From CAXRDE01 sp964342365 (GTDB taxonomy: Bacteria; Cyanobacteriota; Sericytochromatia; UBA7694): a stretch of DNA of 24,980 nt. Positions 1-6,894 of the stretch are shown piece after piece. The stretch is from positions 1 to 24,980 of the forward strand of contig CAYFGW010000033.1 in NCBI GenBank assembly GCA_964342365.1, in the 5' to 3' direction. Under the pieces are notes generated by a model that worked only from the letters and a program-made list of their open reading frames with translations, did no database searches and was not told the origin of the DNA. The first letter of the stretch is position 1, and each line of letters opens with the position of its first letter. The translations under genes were made by a program, and so were the position numbers.

Positions 1-75
1 CAGAATTCATTCTGTTTCTGTCATAACTAAAATCTGCAGTTTGGTCAAGTACTAGGCAGTACGGAGTTTCATGTA

Positions 76-390
76 TTGAGAGCAAAAAACAATGTCTGTA
101 GTAAATATATTTATTATCATACCCAAATGCCTGAATTTAGAAGAAAACTTGAATTAGAAATGACAGGGACAGCAGGTCAAAAAAGGGTGCCTTTTTCTGC
201 GATACAAAATTTTCCACTTGATATTAAGCATTCATATGAAGAACAAAAAGCCATCGCCGAAGTCCTCTCCGACATGGATGCTGAAATCACCGCACTCGAA
301 GCCCAACGCGACAAAACCCGCGCCATCAAACAGGGCATGATGCAAGAATTGCTCACGGGTAAAACTCGGCTAATAGATAAAAAGGTTTGA
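76..390 (+). CDS. hsdS: Type I restriction specificity subunit HsdS, C-terminal fragment
   Basis: C-terminal part of a type I R-M specificity subunit, which recognises DNA for the HsdM/HsdR complex. Seen: the segment GSTEFHVLRAK at the end of a target recognition domain, then TAGQKRVPF, then the distal conserved helix with EEQKAIAEVLSDMDAEI and GMMQELLTGKTRL, which closes nearly all HsdS proteins. The listed start is a TTG at 76 with a GGAG at 63-66. The homologous reading, however, begins upstream of it: the same frame is open from 31 and GSTEFHV lies before the TTG. It is closed by TAA at 28-30. The frame +1 to it stops at 53-55 and the third frame at 24-26. Full HsdS proteins are about 400 aa, so about 104 aa cannot be functional alone. 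Either a point mutation or frameshift broke the gene, or this is the remnant of a recombined hsdS. HsdM and the HsdS N-terminus would lie left of the window. The identification is firm; calling it broken is fairly firm. Confidence 0.8.
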   Translation: MRAKNNVCSKYIYYHTQMPEFRRKLELEMTGTAGQKRVPFSAIQNFPLDIKHSYEEQKAIAEVLSDMDAEITALEAQRDKTRAIKQGMMQELLTGKTRLIDKKV

Positions 391-454
391 TTGATACCGC
401 TTGCCGAAATGGAGCACTTAAGCTTCCTGAAGGATTGAACAAGGAGCGAAAAAT

Positions 455-670
455 ATGAGCCGACCTATTGAAGAAGTTGATGTGATCTGTCCAAAGTGTA
501 GACAGCAATATCAGGATTGGATTCGTACCCCTGGCTTTGGCGATGATTTTGACGATGAATATCTGGACAAATGTAGCAGTGCGATGTGTTCTCACTGTCA
601 GCACAAGGTCTATTTTCGGGACTTAAGCCGAGAGCAGCTGACCATCATTCCCTGGTATGCTCGCAAATAA
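455..670 (+). CDS. Small zinc-ribbon protein in the R-M operon (unknown function)
   Basis: A 71-aa acidic protein that I cannot place in a named family. Seen: CPKC at residues 10-13 and a second pair CSHC near residues 45-48, giving a four-cysteine zinc-ribbon pattern. Between them lies a very acidic stretch (GDDFDDEYLD). A further cysteine sits shortly before the second pair. The C-terminus ends in a hydrophobic IIPWYARK. A good ribosome site (AAGGAG about 8 nt before the ATG) supports the start. It sits 64 nt after hsdS and 39 nt before the antitoxin-like gene, on the same strand. Its position in a type I R-M operon suggests an accessory or defence-associated role, but that is inference. 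It could equally be a cargo gene carried between hsdS and hsdR. Confidence 0.7.
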   Translation: MSRPIEEVDVICPKCRQQYQDWIRTPGFGDDFDDEYLDKCSSAMCSHCQHKVYFRDLSREQLTIIPWYARK

Positions 671-689
671 AAACCATAGCCGCTACAAT
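661..689 (+). promoter_or_regulatory. Possible internal promoter before the toxin-antitoxin-like pair
   Basis: TACAAT at 684-689 matches five of six -10 bases and is followed 20 nt later by the ATG of the antitoxin-like gene. Seventeen bases upstream is only a poor -35 (TCGCAA at 661-666, three of six). The same GC-TA(C/T)AAT setting recurs before other genes in the window. An internal promoter would let the pair be expressed apart from the R-M operon. Confidence 0.3.
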
Positions 690-709
690 AAAGTCAGAGG
701 AGGGGACTC

Positions 710-934
710 ATGAACGATAAAGAATTGGACTATTTAGAACAACAGATTCCAGAACTGGCAGACATTGCCTTCAAGCAAGCCTACTGGCAAACGCTGGCCG
801 CAGGGGAAAAGGTCATGGCCGTTGAGTCCGGGGTTTTGGTTGAAATCTCCCCGGATGGAAGCCGAAAAGAAATTACACAACTACCGCCTCACGTCAAAGT
901 AAAGCCCGGTGAAAAAATCCAGCGCCGTGCTTGA
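710..934 (+). CDS. Antitoxin-like small protein paired with zeta-type kinase
   Basis: A 74-aa protein with no family I can name with certainty. Seen: an N-terminal helix-forming, acidic half (residues 1-35, ending in AYWQTLAAG) and a C-terminal half with alternating hydrophobic residues (VLVEISPDGSRKEI) that looks like a short beta sheet. A very strong ribosome site (AGAGGAGGGG, 4 nt before the ATG) precedes it. Its 3' end overlaps the next gene by 26 nt. A small, strongly translated gene overlapping a weakly initiated kinase gene is the usual layout of antitoxin and toxin. By inference it neutralises the zeta-like kinase encoded next. Its sequence does not visibly resemble the classical epsilon or PezA antitoxins, so the assignment rests on context. 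Confidence 0.65.
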   Translation: MNDKELDYLEQQIPELADIAFKQAYWQTLAAGEKVMAVESGVLVEISPDGSRKEITQLPPHVKVKPGEKIQRRA

Positions 935-1676
935 CTCCACTCCTCGCCTGCGCATGTTTGCGGGTCCCAATGGCTCCGGTAAAAGTACGCTAAAAACGGT
1001 TTTGCGCTCAGAACTCTGGGGGCTTTATGTGAATCCAGATGAAATTGAAAAAGAAATCAAGCGATCTGATTTTCTGGACTTCAATGCCTATGGTTTAACC
1101 GTTGAAGAACAAGAAGTCTTAGATTTTTTTCAGAACTCTACGCTGCTTGAAAAAGCGGATCTTCTGGATGAGACCTTAGACCTGAAACTCGTCGATAATA
1201 AGCTGAGCTTCTGGGCGGTTAGTGTGAATTCTTACATCGCCTCCGTTGCCGCAGATTTTATTCGTCAAAAATTAGTTGTAGCAGGGAAAAGTTTTACCTT
1301 TGAAACCGTCATGTCTTCTCCTGATAAAATAGCGTTCTTAAAACACGCGCAACGCCGGGGATATCGTAATTATCTCTACTACATTGCAACTGAAGATCCC
1401 CGAATTAATCTTAATCGCGTACAAAATCGGGTAAAAATGGGTGGTCACCCTGTCCCTGAAGATAAGATCATCAGCCGCTATCATCGTTCAATAAATTTGC
1501 TTGATGAAGCCTTACGTCACACAAATCGCGCTTATATCTTTGACAATTCAGGTGCCCAGCAACTGTGGCTGGCAGAAGTCACGCAAGGTCAGGAACTGGA
1601 ATTAAAGACTCAGGGATTACCCCAATGGTTTGTGAAAGCCTTGAAACCCTCTTTTAATCTGGAAACAAATACATGA
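909..1676 (+). CDS. Zeta-toxin-family P-loop kinase
   Basis: A 255-aa P-loop protein of the zeta toxin/PezT type. Characterised members phosphorylate UDP-amino sugars and so block peptidoglycan synthesis; other members have unknown substrates. Seen: Walker A GPNGSGKS at residues 19-26, NPDEIEKEI just after (acidic residue where zeta toxins have their catalytic Asp), FETVMS around Glu132, and a C-terminal GGHPVPEDKIISRYHRS at 178-194 supplying the arginines expected to contact phosphate. Length fits the family. The start is uncertain: GTG at 909, GTG at 927 or ATG at 954 (residue 16) all keep the P-loop, and none has a good ribosome site, so translation probably depends on coupling to the 74-aa gene it overlaps. 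It overlaps hsdR by ATGA. It may be a plasmid-style addiction module, an abortive-infection effector, or a house kinase of the same fold. Confidence 0.8.
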   Translation: MKKSSAVLDSTPRLRMFAGPNGSGKSTLKTVLRSELWGLYVNPDEIEKEIKRSDFLDFNAYGLTVEEQEVLDFFQNSTLLEKADLLDETLDLKLVDNKLSFWAVSVNSYIASVAADFIRQKLVVAGKSFTFETVMSSPDKIAFLKHAQRRGYRNYLYYIATEDPRINLNRVQNRVKMGGHPVPEDKIISRYHRSINLLDEALRHTNRAYIFDNSGAQQLWLAEVTQGQELELKTQGLPQWFVKALKPSFNLETNT

Positions 1677-4600
1677 GCAACGTCGGTCAGCGCGAACGCG
1701 CCACACAACAACGGGTTATTCAATTGTTAACCCAACAACTGGGATATATCTACCTGGGCAACTGGCACGATCAGGATAACAAAAATATTATCGAAGCCGA
1801 TCTGGGACATTGGTTACACCAGCGGGGCATCAACGACAGTTTAATCACCCGTGCCGTGCGAGCACTGGATCGCGCTGCCGCTCTTGGCGAGGGCCGAAAC
1901 CTCTACGATGCCAATAAAGCCGTTTATCGCCTCTTGCGCTATGGCGTTAAAGTCAAAGCGGGAGCCGGTGAACAAAACCAGACCGTCTGGCTCATAGACT
2001 GGAAGCATCCAGAGAACAACCACTTTGGAGTAGCCGAAGAAGTCTCTATCAAGGGCGAAAACAAAAAGCGGCCGGATCTGGTGCTTTTTGTTAACGGCAT
2101 TGCTCTGGGCGTTATTGAACTTAAACGCGCGTCTGTTTCCGTAACTGAGGGGATTCGACAAAACCTCGACAACCAAAAAAAAGCCTTTATCCGCTCTTTT
2201 TTTAGCACCCTGCAACTGGTCATGGCGGGGAACGATACCGAGGGATTACGCTATGGCACCATCGAAACCCCTGAAAAACATTATCTGAGCTGGAAAGAAG
2301 AAAACCCCGCTTACGATGCGATACGCCATGAGCGCCACGAAAAGTATCTCCCCGGCGATGCCTGCGACGACAATTTCGGACGCGGAAATAACCCTCTTGA
2401 TGTAGCCCTGCTGCGATTGCTCAACACAACGCGCTTTTTAGAAGTGCTACACGACTTCATCGTCTTTGATGCGGGCGTCAAAAAGACCTGCCGCCACAAT
2501 CAGTATTTTGGTGTCAAAGCCGCTCAGCGCTTTGTTCAACGAAAAGAAGGCGGCATCATCTGGCACACGCAGGGTTCTGGCAAAAGTCTGAGCATGGTCT
2601 GGCTGGCCAAATGGATCCGCGAAAACGTCACCGATGCGCGGGTGCTCATCATTACTGACCGGTTGGAATTAGATGAGCAAATTGAAAAAGTATTTCTGGG
2701 CGTTGAAGAAAGTATGCAGCGCATTCGCGGTGGACATAATTTGATATCAGCTCTCAACTTACACGCACCCTGGTTGATGTGCTCATTAATTCATCTCTTT
2801 GGGCGTAACAAAAATGATTCTGAAGAAACTACAACCAAAGACTTTCTTGAAGACATCCAAAAGAATTTACCCTCCAACTTTAAAGCCAAAGGTCAGCTTT
2901 TTGTTTTTGTGGACGAATGTCACCGCACCCAGTCGGGCCTCTTGCACAAGGCCATGAAAGCGATTCTGCCAGACGCCACGTTTATAGGTTTTACGGGTAC
3001 GCCCTTGCTAAAAACGGATAAGCAAAAATCTGTTGAAGTCTTTGGACCATATATTCATTCCTATAAATTCGATGAAGCCGTAAGCGATGGCGTGGTGCTG
3101 GATTTGCGCTATGAAGCCCGTGATATCGACCAGTACATATCTTCTCAACAGCGCATCGATCAATGGTTTGAAACCAAAACCCGTGGACTCACCGATGTGG
3201 CCAAAGTTCAGCTCAAACAAAAATGGGGCACCCTCAAAAAAGTGCTGTCTAGCAAATCACGTCTTGAAAATATTGCCAACGATATTCTGATGGATATGGA
3301 CAATAAACCCGGCCTCATGGACGGGCGCGGCAACGCCATGCTGGTGTGTTCCAGCATTTATGAAGCCTGCACCATCTATGACATTTTCTGTCAGGCGGGA
3401 TTTGCCCAAAAATGCGCCATTGTTACTTCCTACAAACCCTCGCCCGCTGACATCAAAGGCGAAGAAAGCGGCGAAGGTCTCACCGAAAAGCTCCGCCAGT
3501 ACGATATTTACCGCAAAATGCTCGCGGACTTCTTTGACAAGGACGAAGACAGCGCCATGAATAAAGTGGAAGAGTTTGAAAAAAAGGTCAAACAGCGCTT
3601 TATTAAAGAGCCGGGGCAAATGCGCCTGCTGATTGTTGTCGATAAACTGCTCACCGGCTTTGATGCGCCTTCAGCCACCTATTTGTATATCGACAAGCAA
3701 ATGCGCGACCACAATCTGTTTCAGGCCATTTGTCGCGTTAACCGCCTGGACGGAGACCACAAAGACTATGGGTATATTATCGACTACAAAGACCTCTTTC
3801 ACCAGTTAGAAGGGGCCATCTCCGACTATACGGTGGGAGCCTTTGACGGCTATGACAAAGCCGATGTGCAGGGCCTGTTAACGAACCGTTTAGCAAAAGC
3901 CTCAGACAAACTCGAAGAAGTACGCGAAAGTATCAAGGCCCTTTGTGAACCCGTCATGCTGCCCCGCAATACTCAGGACTATTTGCATTACTTTTGTACG
4001 GCCGATACCCGCAACAGCAACGCCCTCAAAGACAACGAGCCCAAACGGGTTGCCCTGTACAAACTGACCTCCGCGCTCATGCGCGCCTACGCCAATATTG
4101 CCAACGAAATGCACGAAGCCGGTTATGGTGACCCTGACATTGAAGCCATTAAAAACGAAGTTCGCCATTATGACGAAGTTCGCAACGCCGTCAAAATAAG
4201 CAGCGGCGATTATGTAGACATGAAGCTCTACGAGCCTGCCATGCGCCGTCTGATTGATTCATATATCCGTGCTGAGGACAGCGAAATCGTCTCAGAATTT
4301 AAAGACTTAGGACTGATTGAGCTGATTGTCGAAAATACCGATAAAGCCATTGATCAGATGCCCGCAGGCATCAAAAAAGACAAAGAAGCTGTCGCAGAAA
4401 CCATTGAAAACAATATCCGCAAGGTCATTACCGACGAAAAGCGGGTGAACCCCAGATACTACGAGCGCATGTCTGAACTGCTCGATGCTTTAATCTTAGA
4501 GCGTCGAGAACAGGCCCTGGAATATGCCGAATACCTCAAAAAAATTCAGGCACTGGCCCAACAGGTCAGCCAGCCGGAGCAAAGCAATAGCCACACGTAC

Positions 4601-4834
4601 CCTTCGAGTATTGACACCCATGCCAAACGCGCCTTATACGATAACCTCGACAACGACGAGGTACTGGCCAATAAGATCGACACCGCCGTGCGCTACACCA
4701 AAAAGGACGGTTGGGTGGGGAATAATCTTAAACAGCGTGAGGTTGCTTATGCTGTACGTAAAGAACTTGGCCACAAGGCCGACAAACTCACAGAAATTAT
4801 GGAACTGCTTAAAAACCAGAGTGAATATCGCTAA
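1673..4834 (+). CDS. hsdR: Type I restriction endonuclease subunit R (HsdR)
   Basis: Motor and nuclease subunit of a type I R-M complex; it translocates unmethylated DNA using ATP and then cuts it. Domains in order along 1053 aa: N-terminal PD-(D/E)xK nuclease with RPD (Asp135) and VIELK (Glu149, Lys151); superfamily 2 helicase core with Walker A HTQGSGKS (298-305), DECH box (414-417), TGTP (441-444), DKLLTGFDAP and motif VI QAICRVNR (684-691); and a long helical C-terminal part, which in EcoR124I-type HsdR docks to the methylase. All catalytic motifs are intact and length is normal. The start ATG overlaps the zeta-kinase stop as ATGA; the stop overlaps the metallopeptidase start as TAATG. 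With hsdS apparently broken, this intact subunit may have no specificity partner unless another hsdS exists. Confidence 0.96.
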   Translation: MSNVGQRERATQQRVIQLLTQQLGYIYLGNWHDQDNKNIIEADLGHWLHQRGINDSLITRAVRALDRAAALGEGRNLYDANKAVYRLLRYGVKVKAGAGEQNQTVWLIDWKHPENNHFGVAEEVSIKGENKKRPDLVLFVNGIALGVIELKRASVSVTEGIRQNLDNQKKAFIRSFFSTLQLVMAGNDTEGLRYGTIETPEKHYLSWKEENPAYDAIRHERHEKYLPGDACDDNFGRGNNPLDVALLRLLNTTRFLEVLHDFIVFDAGVKKTCRHNQYFGVKAAQRFVQRKEGGIIWHTQGSGKSLSMVWLAKWIRENVTDARVLIITDRLELDEQIEKVFLGVEESMQRIRGGHNLISALNLHAPWLMCSLIHLFGRNKNDSEETTTKDFLEDIQKNLPSNFKAKGQLFVFVDECHRTQSGLLHKAMKAILPDATFIGFTGTPLLKTDKQKSVEVFGPYIHSYKFDEAVSDGVVLDLRYEARDIDQYISSQQRIDQWFETKTRGLTDVAKVQLKQKWGTLKKVLSSKSRLENIANDILMDMDNKPGLMDGRGNAMLVCSSIYEACTIYDIFCQAGFAQKCAIVTSYKPSPADIKGEESGEGLTEKLRQYDIYRKMLADFFDKDEDSAMNKVEEFEKKVKQRFIKEPGQMRLLIVVDKLLTGFDAPSATYLYIDKQMRDHNLFQAICRVNRLDGDHKDYGYIIDYKDLFHQLEGAISDYTVGAFDGYDKADVQGLLTNRLAKASDKLEEVRESIKALCEPVMLPRNTQDYLHYFCTADTRNSNALKDNEPKRVALYKLTSALMRAYANIANEMHEAGYGDPDIEAIKNEVRHYDEVRNAVKISSGDYVDMKLYEPAMRRLIDSYIRAEDSEIVSEFKDLGLIELIVENTDKAIDQMPAGIKKDKEAVAETIENNIRKVITDEKRVNPRYYERMSELLDALILERREQALEYAEYLKKIQALAQQVSQPEQSNSHTYPSSIDTHAKRALYDNLDNDEVLANKIDTAVRYTKKDGWVGNNLKQREVAYAVRKELGHKADKLTEIMELLKNQSEYR

Positions 4835-5565
4835 TGGAGCAAAAAAGCACCATCACCGTTAGCGACATCAAGATTCACATCACCCGCAAAGCCATTAAAA
4901 ACATGCATCTGTCAGTGAACCCACCGGATGGTGATGTGCGCATCTCAGCCCCAACCCATATCAGCGATGACAACGTGCGTCTGGCAATCATCACACGGCT
5001 CGGTTGGATCAAAGAACACCGCAAAAACTTTCAAGAACAACCGCGCCAGACGCCTCGCGAAATGGTCACCGGCGAAACCCATTATTATCTGGGTCAGCGA
5101 TATCGCCTGGAAGTAAAGACGATTCCTAAAAACCAAAAACAGCACGTCGAAATCGCCAGCGGCCAAAAGATGAATCTGTTTGTTCACGCCCATTCGAGTC
5201 TTGAAAAACGCGAAGCCGTTCTCACAGCCTGGTATCGCGCACAGTTCAAAGCACAGACCCAAAAGTTATTAGAAAAATGGACGCCCATCATTGGTCAGCG
5301 CCCGGAATCCTGGGGAATTCGCAAAATGAAAACCCGATGGGGTTCTTGTAATACCGAAAGCCGCCGCATCTGGCTCAATCTTGAACTGGCTAAAAAACCC
5401 GTTGAGTGTCAGGAATATATTCTGGTGCACGAACTCATTCATTTGATCGAACGAGGGCACAACGACCGGTTCAGAGCACTGATGGAGCAGCACTTGCCTC
5501 AGTGGAGAAACCTTAGAGACAGGCTGAATCAGTTACCTCTGGCCCACGAAGATTGGGAGTATTAG
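4834..5565 (+). CDS. YgjP-type zinc metallopeptidase (DUF45, SprT-like)
   Basis: A 243-aa predicted zinc-dependent metalloprotease of the YgjP/DUF45 family. Seen: an N-terminal beta-rich part (SDIKIHITRKAIKNMHLSV, then a WIKEH segment), the family signature KTRWGSC (RWGSC at 168-172), and the catalytic HELIH at 199-203, with His209 in GHNDRF as likely third zinc ligand. Length is typical. It starts on TAATG with the hsdR stop, so translation is coupled. Genes of this family frequently sit right after hsdR in type I R-M operons, which is established context, but their job there is not known to me. A role in processing or turnover of R-M subunits, or in DNA-protein crosslink cleavage as for SprT/SPRTN, is inference. 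It ends 1 nt before the stop of the convergent hydrolase gene, which marks the edge of the island. Confidence 0.92.
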   Translation: MEQKSTITVSDIKIHITRKAIKNMHLSVNPPDGDVRISAPTHISDDNVRLAIITRLGWIKEHRKNFQEQPRQTPREMVTGETHYYLGQRYRLEVKTIPKNQKQHVEIASGQKMNLFVHAHSSLEKREAVLTAWYRAQFKAQTQKLLEKWTPIIGQRPESWGIRKMKTRWGSCNTESRRIWLNLELAKKPVECQEYILVHELIHLIERGHNDRFRALMEQHLPQWRNLRDRLNQLPLAHEDWEY

Positions 5566-5566
5566 C

Positions 5567-6583
5567 TCAGGACTCCTGTTTTTCGTAATAGTCGTCCAGA
5601 TACTCCCGCAACGCCTTCAGCGTATCTTCGGGGTTATCCATCAGCAGTTCATGACCACTGCGGGGAATGGTTTTGACCCTGGCGGACTGAAACAGGCGCT
5701 TTTGCCGGGCCTGAAAGGAACTGCCGGTGACTTTATTACACTGGCTGGCCACCAACAGCACGGGCGTATTTAAATCCTTTAGCCCTTTGGTGAAGTCCAG
5801 ATGCAGCGTCCCTTTTTCGTCAAGGGTAGACTGGGTAATGGTTTTCCAGGCCCGAAACCCCGTGCGCCAGTTGTACTCACGCCAGTTTTCGGGCAGCTGA
5901 CTATCGCAGTAATAAGCGGGCTGATGACGCACCCGGGCAAACACAAAGTCCTGGCGGGCGTCGTCGTCGGGGCCGCTCACGTGTAAAGACTTTACCCAGC
6001 GCATCACGGTGCCCGTGACAAAACCCAGTGAAGACTTACTCATGGCGGGCAATACCTGCCCCGCCAGCTGCTCGTTCAAAAAGCCGGGTTCTAAAAGGGC
6101 CAGCCGGGCAATTTTATCGGGGTGGGCCCCCGCGTAGCCTGCGGCTAACATACCGCCCCAGCCGTGGCCAATCAGCGTCACCGGCTGATTTTGCCCGTAA
6201 ATATCCACCAGCTCCGCCAGTCGTTCTAAGCTCTTATCGATGGACAGTTGCTCAGCGTCCGCCCGGGGGGAAAGCCCCGTGCCCAGCTGGTCATAAAACA
6301 AGATGCGGTATTTATCCGTCAGGGCTTTAAGAGGCAGCAACGTGCGGTAATCGCTGCCCGGGCCATCGTGTACCACAATCAACAGCGGTGCATTGGTAGG
6401 GCCCAGTAGTTCGCCGTGAAATTGGGCCTCCGTAATAGAAATCATGGGCACGGCGGCGGCGTCGGGCAACACCTTTGCCACGGTGTAATTGCCCCAGGTG
6501 TATAAATAAAGCCCCAGAAATACCAGCAGGGGCACGCCGAGCCCGGCAATCAGGGGCAGGCCAATTTTTTGAAAACGATTCAC
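5567..6583 (-). CDS. Membrane-anchored alpha/beta-hydrolase, apparently lacking nucleophile
   Basis: A 338-aa alpha/beta-hydrolase-fold protein resembling the proline iminopeptidase/epoxide hydrolase group. Seen: a membrane anchor at residues 8-28, oxyanion HDGPG at 72-76, DQLGTGLSPR near 98-107, a helical cap around 180-250, and GHELLMDNP with the general-base His311. The nucleophile elbow reads GHGWGG (139-144): Gly141 stands where Ser (GHSWGG) or Asp (GHDWGG) is expected. The usual acid region reads SQCNKVTG (280-287) with no Asp. The protein may therefore be catalytically dead or use another mechanism. It starts on GTG inside a 12-nt tandem repeat, 8 nt after the lipoprotein stop, without a clear ribosome site. 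It is the last gene of the esterase-proB operon. The fold assignment is strong; the activity is unknown. Confidence 0.85.
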   Translation of the reverse strand: MNRFQKIGLPLIAGLGVPLLVFLGLYLYTWGNYTVAKVLPDAAAVPMISITEAQFHGELLGPTNAPLLIVVHDGPGSDYRTLLPLKALTDKYRILFYDQLGTGLSPRADAEQLSIDKSLERLAELVDIYGQNQPVTLIGHGWGGMLAAGYAGAHPDKIARLALLEPGFLNEQLAGQVLPAMSKSSLGFVTGTVMRWVKSLHVSGPDDDARQDFVFARVRHQPAYYCDSQLPENWREYNWRTGFRAWKTITQSTLDEKGTLHLDFTKGLKDLNTPVLLVASQCNKVTGSSFQARQKRLFQSARVKTIPRSGHELLMDNPEDTLKALREYLDDYYEKQES

Positions 6584-6601
6584 AAGTCAACTCACAAGTC
6601 A
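6578..6601. repeat. 12-nt tandem duplication at a stop/start junction
   Basis: Two adjacent 12-nt copies, ATTCACAAGTCA (6578-6589) and ACTCACAAGTCA (6590-6601), differ at one base. Read on the minus strand, one copy supplies the TGA stop of the lipoprotein gene and the other supplies the GTG start of the hydrolase gene. The duplication is short and could be chance. Confidence 0.7.
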
Positions 6602-6894
6602 GGATAGGTTTTGCTGCGCAATTTTCCGGTTTTGGGATCGTAATTGAGATCTTCCGGGTGATAAAGCTCCAATTTGAGCGCGTCTAAGGATTCAGGAAAT
6701 TTGCCTTCCAGCACGTAATACTCCTGAAGCAGTGCCGTGGTCTGGGTCAGATCCGACATGGCTTCACTGCGGGTCACGGTTTTGGAATCTTCGGTTTCCG
6801 TTTGCGTATCCCGTTGTACCGCCCGGATCCATTCACAACTGCTCAAACTCATCAGTAGAATAGCCATCAGGGGCCAGTAAGCGCTGCGTTTCAT
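6592..6894 (-). CDS. Small lipoprotein with pseudopilin-like C-terminus
   Basis: A 100-aa predicted lipoprotein. Seen: a lipoprotein signal with hydrophobic core and lipobox LSSC, Cys20 being the lipidated residue; a short acidic/polar linker; then a helix (TTALLQEYYVLEGKFPES) followed by LNYDPKTGKLRS. The latter resembles the end of type II pseudopilins and type IV pilin-like proteins (a long helix, FPxSLDAL, and a YDPxxGK strand), though the pilin N-terminal methylation motif is absent. The start overlaps the proB stop as TAATG, so the two are translationally coupled. A structural or regulatory role at the inner leaflet of an envelope membrane is inference; no known pathway link to proline synthesis is apparent. 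Confidence 0.8.
   Translation of the reverse strand: MKRSAYWPLMAILLMSLSSCEWIRAVQRDTQTETEDSKTVTRSEAMSDLTQTTALLQEYYVLEGKFPESLDALKLELYHPEDLNYDPKTGKLRSKTYPDL

Noticed and set aside
1841..2223. Two minus-strand open frames inside hsdR
   Set aside because: Shadows of the intact HsdR frame; no motif and no start signal.
1..5565. Mobile element borders (direct repeats, integrase, tRNA) around the R-M island
   Set aside because: No integrase, transposase, terminal repeat or tRNA seen at the right edge at 5566; the left edge is outside the window.
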